DNA of 64,000 nucleotides, taken from Spirochaetaceae bacterium (GTDB lineage Bacteria > Spirochaetota > Spirochaetia > Treponematales > Treponemataceae). Of this stretch, positions 56,967 to 64,000 are shown piece by piece. The notes under the pieces are model-generated. The model was not told the DNA's origin. It ran no database searches and was given only the letters and a program-made list of their open reading frames with translations. A program made the position numbers and the translations under genes. Where the stretch lies: NCBI GenBank assembly GCA_017416145.1, contig JAFQDD010000020.1, forward strand, positions 25,447 to 89,446, in the 5' to 3' direction. Positions within the stretch are counted from its first letter, which is position 1, and every line of letters starts with the position of its first letter.

Positions 56967-59900
56967 TTATTTGTAAAGTTCAACAAGTCTTTGTAGGTGT
57001 TCAAAACGAGCTTTTGCAACTTCTTCGTTTTTCTTGAAGAGGAATTCAGCACGTTCTGGGAACTTACGTGTTAATGAAGAGTAGCGTGTTTCGTTTGCCA
57101 AGAATGCTTGGTAAGAACCGTCACCTTCTTTTGAAGTTAGTGTGAATGGGTTTTTACCTTCTGCTTTTAGTGCTGGGTTGTAGCTGAATAGGTTCCAGTA
57201 ACCAGCTTTTACAGCAGCTTTCATTTCATCTTGACAGTGGTTCATTCCGCCCTTAACACCGTGTAGCTCACATGGAGCGTATCCGATGATTAGAGAAGGT
57301 CCATTGTATGCTTCTGCTTCTTGGATTGCTTTTAATGCTTGTGCAGGGTTTGCACCTAGTGCGATTTGTGCAACGTAAACGTATCCGTAGCTCATTGCAA
57401 TTTCTGCAAGTGATTTCTTGCTGATGTCTTTACCAGCTGCTGCGAATTGACAAACTTCACCAATGTTAGATGCTTTAGATGCTTGTCCACCTGTATTTGA
57501 GTACATTTCTGTATCGAATACCATTACGTTAACGTTTTCGCCACTTGCTAGAACGTGGTCTAATCCACCGAAACCGATGTCATAAGCCCATCCGTCACCA
57601 CCCATAATCCATACAGATTTTTTGTTTAGGTAAGCTTTCTTTTCTAGGATTTCGTCTTTGCAAGAACAATCTAGTTTTTCTAGTTCAGCGATAAGAGCCT
57701 TTGTAGGTTCTACGTTGTCTAGTGTTGAATCTTTTGTTTCCATGAATTTAGCGATTGCAGCTTTTAGAGAATCTGAAGCTTTGTCTCCAGCAGCAATTTC
57801 GTTAAGTTTTGCAATTAAGCTATCACGGATGAATTTTTGACCAACGTACATACCAAGACCGTGTTCAGCATTGTCTTCAAATAGTGAGTTTGCCCATGCT
57901 GGACCTTTCTTAGAATCTTTGTTGATTGTGTATGGACATGTTGCAGCTGGACCACCCCAGATTGATGAACAACCTGTTGCGTTAGAGATGTACATGTTTT
58001 CACCGAACAATTGTGTGATAAGACGTGCATAAGATGTTTCTGCACAACCTGCACAAGAACCTGAGAATTCAAGTAGTGGTTGGTTGAATTGTGAGCCTTT
58101 AACTGTGCTGTCTGCATAGCCAGAGTCTGCTTTCTTAGAAACATTTTTAACAAGGTAATCCCAAACTGGTTGTTCTGCAAGGCGTGATTCTTGTGGAACC
58201 ATTTTGATTGCAGCTGTAGGACATACAGTAACACATTCGCCACAACCCATACAGTCTAGAGGTGAAACGCTCATTGTGTATTTGTATTGACCTGCTTTTG
58301 GTTTTGTATCAACTGCAACAAGACCAGCTGGAGCAGCTTTTTCTTCTGCTTCTGATAGTAGGTATGGACGAATTGTAGCGTGTGAACATACGAATGCACA
58401 GTTGTTACATTGGATACATTTTGCTGCATCCCATTCTGGTACCATAACAGCTGTTCCGCGTTTTTCGTAAGCTGAAGCTCCAAGTTCGAATTGACCGTCT
58501 GCACAATCTTTGAATGCAGAAACTGGTAGAGAATCACCGTCCATAAGAGCGATAGGATTCATTAGTTTTTCTACCATTGCAACAGTTTTTGCTTCACCTT
58601 CAAGTTTAGCTTTTGCACTGTTGTCTACTGCATTAGCCCAGTCAGCTGGGATTGCAACTTCGTGTAGAGCGTTACAACCTGCGTCGATTGCTTTCCAGTT
58701 CATGTCAACAATTTCTTGTCCTTTTTTGCTGAATTTTGCTTCAGCTTTTTCTTTCATGTATTGGATAGCTTCTTCTGCTGGAAGAACGTTTGCTAGTTTG
58801 AAGAATGCAGATTGTAGAACTGTTGATGTACGTTTGCCAAGACCGATTTCTCCAGCAATTTTAACAGCGTCTACTGTGTAAACTTTTACATTGTTGTTAG
58901 CAATGTAGCGTTTTGCTTCTGCATTTAAGTGTTGGCTTAATTCTTCATCAGACCATTGACAGTTAATAAGGAATGTTCCACCTTTTTTAACGTCTTGAAC
59001 CATCTTGTATCCTTTGATGATGTAAGATTGGTTATGACATGCAACTAAGTCAGCTTGGTTGATGTAGTATGGACTTCTGATAGGTTTGTCACCAAAACGT
59101 AGGTGAGAAATTGTGATACCACCAGTTTTCTTTGAGTCATATTGGAAATATGCTTGGATGTATTTGTCTGTGTGGTCACCAATGATTTTTGTTGAGTCTT
59201 TGTTAGCACCAACTGTACCGTCACCACCGATACCCCAGAATTTACATTCTACTGTACCTGCAGCAGCTGTAATAGGAGCTGGTTTAACTTCTGGTAGAGA
59301 TAGGTTTGTAACATCGTCTACAATACCTAGTGTAAAACGAGCTTTTGGTTCGTCTTTTGCAAGTTCGGTGAATACTGCGAAAACACTTGATGGTGGTGTG
59401 TCTTTTGAACCAAGACCGTAACGTCCACCGCAAAGTTTAACATCGCATAGGTTTGCTTCACGTAGAGTTGTTGCAACATCTAGGAATAATGGTTCACCAA
59501 GAGAACCTGGTTCTTTTGTTCTGTCTAGAACAGCTAATTTTTTACAAGTTTTTGGAAGAACTTTTAAGAAAGCTTCTGAAACCCATGGGCGATAAAGTCT
59601 TACTTTAATAAGACCAACTTTTTCACCATTAGCGTTTAGGTAGTCTACAACTTCTTCTGCAACGTCACAGAATGAACCCATAGCAACGATTACACGGTCT
59701 GCATCATCTGCACCGTAGTAGTTGAATAGGTCGTAGTTTGTACCAAGTTTTACGTTGATTTTTGCCATGTATTTGCGAACAACTTCTGGAAGTGCGTCGT
59801 AAACAGAGTTACATGCTTCTCTGTGTTGGAAGAAAACGTCACCGTTTTCGTGTGAACCGCGCATTGCAGGGTTGTTTGGATTTAGAGCATGGTCACGGAA

Positions 59901-60506
59901 TGCTTTTACTGCATCCATATTACACATTTCTTTTAGATCTGCGTAATCCCAAGTTTCGATTTTTTGGATTTCGTGAGATGTACGGAAACCGTCAAAGAAG
60001 TTTAGGAAAGGAACTTTGCCTTCTAGAGCTGCAAGGTGTGCAACTGGAGCAAGATCCATAACTTCTTGTGGGTTTGATTCTGCAAGCATTGCAAAACCAG
60101 TTTGACGACAAGCGTAAACGTCTGAGTGATCACCAAAAATGTTTAGTGATTGTGATGCAACACAACGTGCAGAAACGTGGAAAACAGAAGGAAGTTGTTC
60201 ACCAGCAATTTTATACATGTTAGGAATCATCAAAAGAAGACCTTGAGATGCTGTGAATGTTGTGGTTAATGCACCTGCTGCTAAAGAACCGTGAACTGTA
60301 CCTGCAGCACCTGCTTCAGATTCCATTTCTACTACTTTGGTCTGTGTGCCAAAAATGTTTTTTTGACCGTTTGCAGACCATTGATCAACAAAGTCAGCCA
60401 TTGGAGATGACGGTGTAATTGGGTAAATCCCAGCTACTTCTGTGAAGGCATAAGCAACGTGAGCTGCTGCCTGGTTTCCGTCCATAGACTGTTTTTTTCT
60501 GGACAT
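56967..60506 (-). CDS. nifJ: Pyruvate:ferredoxin (flavodoxin) oxidoreductase
   Basis: This 1179-aa single-chain enzyme converts pyruvate and CoA to acetyl-CoA, CO2 and reduced ferredoxin. Domain order is standard: 'GNQAAAHVAYAFTEVAGIYPI' at the start, transketolase-like domains, CoA-binding region, 'GIGGDGTVGANKDSTKII', two [4Fe-4S] clusters ('CIQCNNCAFVC', 'CMGCGECVTVCP') and the TPP domain ('GGDGWAYDIGFGG' and 'SNTGGQASKAS') with an extra cluster ligand. GGAGG precedes the ATG. It is a single-gene unit, and it marks the organism as an anaerobe. Codon use is more biased than in neighbours, consistent with high expression. Confidence 0.97.
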   Translation of the reverse strand: MSRKKQSMDGNQAAAHVAYAFTEVAGIYPITPSSPMADFVDQWSANGQKNIFGTQTKVVEMESEAGAAGTVHGSLAAGALTTTFTASQGLLLMIPNMYKIAGEQLPSVFHVSARCVASQSLNIFGDHSDVYACRQTGFAMLAESNPQEVMDLAPVAHLAALEGKVPFLNFFDGFRTSHEIQKIETWDYADLKEMCNMDAVKAFRDHALNPNNPAMRGSHENGDVFFQHREACNSVYDALPEVVRKYMAKINVKLGTNYDLFNYYGADDADRVIVAMGSFCDVAEEVVDYLNANGEKVGLIKVRLYRPWVSEAFLKVLPKTCKKLAVLDRTKEPGSLGEPLFLDVATTLREANLCDVKLCGGRYGLGSKDTPPSSVFAVFTELAKDEPKARFTLGIVDDVTNLSLPEVKPAPITAAAGTVECKFWGIGGDGTVGANKDSTKIIGDHTDKYIQAYFQYDSKKTGGITISHLRFGDKPIRSPYYINQADLVACHNQSYIIKGYKMVQDVKKGGTFLINCQWSDEELSQHLNAEAKRYIANNNVKVYTVDAVKIAGEIGLGKRTSTVLQSAFFKLANVLPAEEAIQYMKEKAEAKFSKKGQEIVDMNWKAIDAGCNALHEVAIPADWANAVDNSAKAKLEGEAKTVAMVEKLMNPIALMDGDSLPVSAFKDCADGQFELGASAYEKRGTAVMVPEWDAAKCIQCNNCAFVCSHATIRPYLLSEAEEKAAPAGLVAVDTKPKAGQYKYTMSVSPLDCMGCGECVTVCPTAAIKMVPQESRLAEQPVWDYLVKNVSKKADSGYADSTVKGSQFNQPLLEFSGSCAGCAETSYARLITQLFGENMYISNATGCSSIWGGPAATCPYTINKDSKKGPAWANSLFEDNAEHGLGMYVGQKFIRDSLIAKLNEIAAGDKASDSLKAAIAKFMETKDSTLDNVEPTKALIAELEKLDCSCKDEILEKKAYLNKKSVWIMGGDGWAYDIGFGGLDHVLASGENVNVMVFDTEMYSNTGGQASKASNIGEVCQFAAAGKDISKKSLAEIAMSYGYVYVAQIALGANPAQALKAIQEAEAYNGPSLIIGYAPCELHGVKGGMNHCQDEMKAAVKAGYWNLFSYNPALKAEGKNPFTLTSKEGDGSYQAFLANETRYSSLTRKFPERAEFLFKKNEEVAKARFEHLQRLVELYK

Positions 60507-60744
60507 TTATATCCTCCTATTAAAATTAAAACCTATGTAGAGTTATTATAAAGAATACTCTTATATGCGTTTTTCTTCAAGGGTTGTAGACAAAGAAAAA
60601 TTTGCAAATAACGACATATATTTGGATTTTTGCAAGATTACAAAAATCTAAACCGGGTTACACACTAAAAATACTGATTTTATCTTGAATAATCAAAGTC
60701 ATTTTGTTATCTTTTATGAAGATTACATTTTTAAGGATTTTGTC

Positions 60745-61947
60745 GTGTTTGTTATAAAAAAGATTTACTGTAGAATATTTCAAAAGATTTTTAAACTTGC
60801 TTTGCCGCTTTTGCCATACCGAGAGCCAGATATTTTGGAGAATATTTCAGATATTCCAGAAATTATAATAAAAAGTCAGTGCAAAAAACCAATTATCGTT
60901 ACGGATAAAGGGATTGTTTCTTTGGGATTAACTAATTCGTTGATTGAAGCTTTGAATCAAGGGAAAATTGATTTTGCACTTTATGACAAAACAGTGTCAA
61001 ATCCCACAACAGATAATGTAGCAGAGGCTTTGGATTTATACAAAAATCAAAATTGTGACTGCATTATCGCTTTTGGTGGCGGTTCAAGTATGGACTGTGC
61101 AAAAGCCTTGGGAGCTTGTGTTGCTTATCCTAAAAAGCCTCTTTCTAAAATGAAGGGAATTTTGAAAGTTGTGCGAAAAATTCCCCTTTTGATTGCTATT
61201 CCAACCACAGCAGGAACAGGTAGTGAAACAACTTTGGCTGCGGTAATTACTGATTCAAACACTCGCCACAAATATGCAATTAACTCTTTTCCATTGATTC
61301 CACGTTATGCAGTTTTGGATGCAAAGGTGACATTAAGTTTGCCAAAATCTATTACTGCTACAACTGGAATGGACGCCCTAACTCACGCTGTAGAGGCTTA
61401 TATTGGTGGCTCTACCACAAAGAAAACTCGAAAATTTGCACTTTTGGCAACTCGCTTAATTTGCAAACAGATTTTCACAGTTTACGAAGACGGAAATAAT
61501 TTGGAAGCAAGAAATGATATGCTAAAAGCTGCTTATTTTGCAGGATGTGCTTTTACACGGTCTTATGTTGGTTACGTTCATGCAGTGGCTCATTCATTGG
61601 GCGGGGCTTACAATGTTCCCCACGGACTTGCTAATGCGATTTTGCTTCCTTACGTTTTGGAAGCTTATGGAAAAACAGCAGAAAAAAAACTTGCAAAACT
61701 TGCTTATCACATTCATTTAGTGTCTGAAATTACTCCACAAGAGGAAGCTGCAAAGGCCTTTATTCAAATGATAAAGGATATGAAAACACAACTGGGAATT
61801 GGAAATACAGTAAAAGAAATAAAAAAAGAGGATATATCTCGGTTAAGTAAATATGCCGACAAGGAAGCAAATCCCCTTTATCCAGTTCCAAAACTAATGA
61901 ATGCAAAAGAATTGGAAAAATTCTATTATCAATTGATGGAAAAATGA
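60745..61947 (+). CDS. Iron-containing alcohol dehydrogenase
   Basis: This group III (Fe-dependent) alcohol dehydrogenase of about 400 aa makes or uses an alcohol with NAD(P)H. Motifs: 'CIIAFGGGSSMDCAKA' (NAD binding), 'PTTAGTGSETTLAAVITD', and metal His in 'GMDALTHAVEAYI', 'HAVAHSLGGAYNVPHGLANA'. The start is uncertain: the frame is open from TTG 60685, but GTG 60745 after AAGGA gives the usual N-terminus. It could be butanol, 1,3-propanediol or lactaldehyde dehydrogenase; the sequence does not decide. It lies divergent from nifJ. The gap 60507-60744 is AT-rich with no structure I can name. Confidence 0.88.
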   Translation: MFVIKKIYCRIFQKIFKLALPLLPYREPDILENISDIPEIIIKSQCKKPIIVTDKGIVSLGLTNSLIEALNQGKIDFALYDKTVSNPTTDNVAEALDLYKNQNCDCIIAFGGGSSMDCAKALGACVAYPKKPLSKMKGILKVVRKIPLLIAIPTTAGTGSETTLAAVITDSNTRHKYAINSFPLIPRYAVLDAKVTLSLPKSITATTGMDALTHAVEAYIGGSTTKKTRKFALLATRLICKQIFTVYEDGNNLEARNDMLKAAYFAGCAFTRSYVGYVHAVAHSLGGAYNVPHGLANAILLPYVLEAYGKTAEKKLAKLAYHIHLVSEITPQEEAAKAFIQMIKDMKTQLGIGNTVKEIKKEDISRLSKYADKEANPLYPVPKLMNAKELEKFYYQLMEK

Positions 61948-61989
61948 TGGAGAAATAGATTTTCTAAAAGTAACAATTTCTACACAATT

Positions 61990-63372
61990 CTATCTATCAA
62001 AAGAGGACTTAATATCAAGTTCGCTACGATATTTTGCCACTGTTCGCCGAGCAATGTTTATGCCCTGCTCTTTTAGAATAGTGGCTATTTTTTCATCTGA
62101 GAGTTTTTTCACTTTGCCAGAAGCGGCGTTTTCTTTTTCGTGATTTTCTAATATTAACTTGATTTTGTGTTTTATGCTTTCTTTTGAGTCGTTTTCTTCT
62201 GTGGCGGCGTTGGTAAAAAAGTAACGAAGCTCAAAAATTCCCCATTTGCAGATAAGATATTTTCCGTTGGCAATGCGGGAAACGGTTGCTTCGTGAACCC
62301 CCACTTCTTCAGCAATTTGGCTCATTTTTAGAGGTTTTAGGTTTCCCTGTCCGAAGCGAAAAAAATCCATTTGATGGGAAAGAATGGCATTTCCAATGTT
62401 AAAAATTGAAAGAGTTCGTTGTTCCACAGCGGAAATAAACCAAGTGGCGTCTTTTGTGGAATTATTTACAAAGGTTTTTGCTTCTTTTGAAAGTGAGCCA
62501 AGTTCTTGAAAATCTTTGCTAACTCTGATTTTTGGTAAAGTCCCCTTTTTTAGTTCCAAGATAAAATCTTCTGCTCCTTCTTCTTTTTCTTCTGGAGTAG
62601 CTTCTCTTACTTCCAAATCTGGAATAACGAAAATTGATTCAAGTTTTCTAGAAAAATCTCTTGCTGGAAATGGATCTAAGGATTGGATAAATTCTATAGC
62701 CTTGGCAACTACCTCTAGAGAAAGGGTTTTGTAAAAATCTTGATTTTGGGCTTCAAGTTTTTTTTGAATAAGGGCTGGACGGGGCGTTTCTAGTAAATCA
62801 AAGTGATTTTTTAAAATATCCAATGCCAAAGACGGCGGATTTTCAAAGTTTTTTGCTTGAATATAAAGACTTTCTTGGATATTTGAACAGCAAACTCCAA
62901 TTGGATCAAAACTTTGGATGATTTTTAGAACTATTTGAAAATTATCATCAATATTCTCTGGGTCAGTATTTTTGTAGTTTTCTTTGAAGGCTGTTATTAA
63001 ACTATCTAGTGGAACTTGGAAAAATCCTTGAGAATCTAGGCTTTGAATGAGAAACTCTCCAATATCACTTTGGGTTTGAGTGAGGGTTTCTTCTGAGAGT
63101 TGTAACAAAAGATGTTCTTGTAGTGATTTTATGCCTTGTTTTTCTGTAGAAAGGCTTTCTAAAAATGCTTGATGGGAATCAGAATCACTAGCTGAAGCAA
63201 AATAATTGTCGTTTACAATTTCTAAAGCTGGATTTTTTTCAACTTCTTCAAAAATACGTTCTCGAAGTTCTTCCACAGGCAAAGCTAAAATGTTGATAGA
63301 TTGCAACATCTGGGGAGAAAGTTTTTGTTGTTGAGAAAGTCGTAAAGAAGGTGATAAAGAAAGCCCAGCCAT
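61990..63372 (-). CDS. rpoN: RNA polymerase sigma-54 factor
   Basis: This 460-aa sigma factor directs RNA polymerase to -24/-12 promoters and needs an enhancer-binding ATPase. Region I is Gln/Leu-rich ('SLRLSQQQKLSPQMLQSINILALP'-type, residues 8-31), the core-binding domain follows, then the HTH ('SQIAEEVGVHEATVSRI') and the RpoN box ARRTVAKYRSEL near 440-451. I saw no clear -24/-12 promoter in the window, so its targets lie elsewhere. The gene starts 6 bp after the Rpn-type gene. Confidence 0.96.
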   Translation of the reverse strand: MAGLSLSPSLRLSQQQKLSPQMLQSINILALPVEELRERIFEEVEKNPALEIVNDNYFASASDSDSHQAFLESLSTEKQGIKSLQEHLLLQLSEETLTQTQSDIGEFLIQSLDSQGFFQVPLDSLITAFKENYKNTDPENIDDNFQIVLKIIQSFDPIGVCCSNIQESLYIQAKNFENPPSLALDILKNHFDLLETPRPALIQKKLEAQNQDFYKTLSLEVVAKAIEFIQSLDPFPARDFSRKLESIFVIPDLEVREATPEEKEEGAEDFILELKKGTLPKIRVSKDFQELGSLSKEAKTFVNNSTKDATWFISAVEQRTLSIFNIGNAILSHQMDFFRFGQGNLKPLKMSQIAEEVGVHEATVSRIANGKYLICKWGIFELRYFFTNAATEENDSKESIKHKIKLILENHEKENAASGKVKKLSDEKIATILKEQGINIARRTVAKYRSELDIKSSFDR

Positions 63373-63378
63373 AGGTTC

Positions 63379-64000
63379 TTATCCTGTTTGAAAAAGAGCT
63401 TCTTTTAGATTTTCTATAGTATCGAGAGAAAGGCCTGTACACTCAGCAACTGTTTCTGCAATGATTTCCTTTTTCAACATATTTTTAGCAGTTTCGAGAG
63501 CTTTATTATGTTCACCTTGTTGGATACCAGAAGAAAAGCCTTCTACGTATCCTTCTTTTCGCATCATAACATCTCGCATTTTTGCAATCATATATGTCCT
63601 TCCAAATTCTTCTTTCACTTTAGTTGTAGAAACGATGTTGTCGATTTTGTCAGTTAATTCATCTTTGGAGTTTTTTGTAGAAAGATATTCCAAAAATGAT
63701 TTGATTTTTTCTGTTTTTGCATGTTTGTATGCAGAAGCATTAAAAAACACAACGTGTCTACCATCAGTATACTCAATATTTGGGTTTTCTTCAAATGTAT
63801 TTTTCACGGTGTATATGGGATATTGAGCTTTGAATGGGTCTGTTAGGCAAATAAAAACCACGTAACTGTCTTTTACTTCGTCATAACCTTTTCCTCGTTC
63901 TAATTCGCTAACATCCATTACACTTTGATAGTAGCGAACACGCTTTTCTAAGGCTACTGGAATAACAGTTTGCATCTCAAGGTCGATTACTCGGTCGTTA
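63379..64000 (-). CDS. Rpn/PD-(D/E)XK nuclease-family transposase-like protein, 5' end cut
   Basis: This protein runs off the right window edge; about 207 residues are seen. The catalytic core 'VIDLEMQT' (Glu-x-Gln) belongs to the PD-(D/E)XK nuclease family of 'transposase'-like (Rpn) proteins, which are very numerous in treponemes and linked to recombination. The C-terminal part has the usual 'GFSSGIQQGEHNKALETAKN' and 'LSLDTIENL' pieces. The internal Met at 63975 is not the start: NDRVIDLE before it is in frame. Read-through into rpoN is possible as only 6 bp separate them. Confidence 0.88.
   Translation of the reverse strand, partial: NDRVIDLEMQTVIPVALEKRVRYYQSVMDVSELERGKGYDEVKDSYVVFICLTDPFKAQYPIYTVKNTFEENPNIEYTDGRHVVFFNASAYKHAKTEKIKSFLEYLSTKNSKDELTDKIDNIVSTTKVKEEFGRTYMIAKMRDVMMRKEGYVEGFSSGIQQGEHNKALETAKNMLKKEIIAETVAECTGLSLDTIENLKEALFQTG

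Noticed and set aside
1..64000. CRISPR array, tRNA/rRNA genes, prophage or insertion sequence
   Set aside because: No regularly spaced direct repeats with unique spacers, no cloverleaf or rRNA segment, no integrase, capsid or IS-type transposase with terminal repeats was seen. The only mobile-type protein is the Rpn-like gene at the right edge.

Overview
The window looks like chromosomal DNA from a host-associated Treponema (Spirochaetota). The DNA is AT-rich. Supporting genes are an archaeal/eukaryotic-type PheS, a MurA with Asp in place of the active-site Cys, a bactofilin/M23 peptidase/YaaR/PSP1 cluster, pyruvate:ferredoxin oxidoreductase, LuxS and RpoN. This assignment rests on gene content; no database search was run. 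There are no rRNA or tRNA genes, no CRISPR array, no insertion sequence and no complete prophage.

Layout. 1-354: end of a Ca2+/cation antiporter. 465-7601: efflux operon (a regulator with two TetR DNA-binding domains, TolC, lipoprotein adaptor, RND pump, small P-II-like protein). 7716-8501: DUF1295 membrane enzyme. 8503-11409 (-): BirA, a doubled P-II-like protein and a doubled DUF1538 transporter. 11563-12760 (-): luxS and mtnN, next to a candidate small RNA. 13137-16533 (-): lipase-like hydrolase, a cluster of DnaA-box-like sites, two TPM proteins and LemA. 16693-24629 (-): pheS, secreted proteins, rhomboid protease, diguanylate cyclase, Dus and TatD. 24959-27886: cell-wall/cytoskeleton operon. 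28522-33561: phosphatase gph, an inserted and duplicated lipoprotein block, pyrF and a pyrK-pyrD fusion. 33648-42964: FMN dehydrogenase, phosphofructokinase, acyltransferase, GT8, Nudix, a one-polypeptide ECF transporter core, aminotransferase/Lrp and a GerMN protein. 43090-47617: transketolase, two Pr6Pr membrane proteins and an SPFH protein. 47786-53548 (-): MurA, PepT, RecQ and dGTPase. 53680-56768: a beta-barrel protein behind a poly-G promoter, an unknown gene behind a structured leader, and an MFS transporter. 56967-64000: NifJ, Fe-alcohol dehydrogenase, RpoN and an Rpn-type nuclease cut by the window edge.

Metabolically the window is that of an anaerobic fermenter: glycolysis (Pfk), non-oxidative pentose phosphate pathway (transketolase), pyruvate oxidation by NifJ, and de novo pyrimidine synthesis ending with the PyrK-PyrD fusion and PyrF.

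The most interesting signals are regulatory. (i) A run of nine G lies between -35 and -10 of an outer-membrane beta-barrel gene, the arrangement expected for phase variation. (ii) About ten genes lack a Shine-Dalgarno sequence and have a -10 box ending 4-7 nt (usually 6) before the start codon, implying leaderless mRNAs. (iii) A short transcript with its own promoter and terminator carries the anti-Shine-Dalgarno sequence in its loop. (iv) Five TTTTCCACA sites lie in helical register within 112 bp. (v) A two-hairpin element with one compensatory base-pair change occurs in the leaders of two unrelated genes. (vi) A perfect 10-bp stem hides the ribosome-binding site of the second Pr6Pr gene, with a possible promoter inside the loop.
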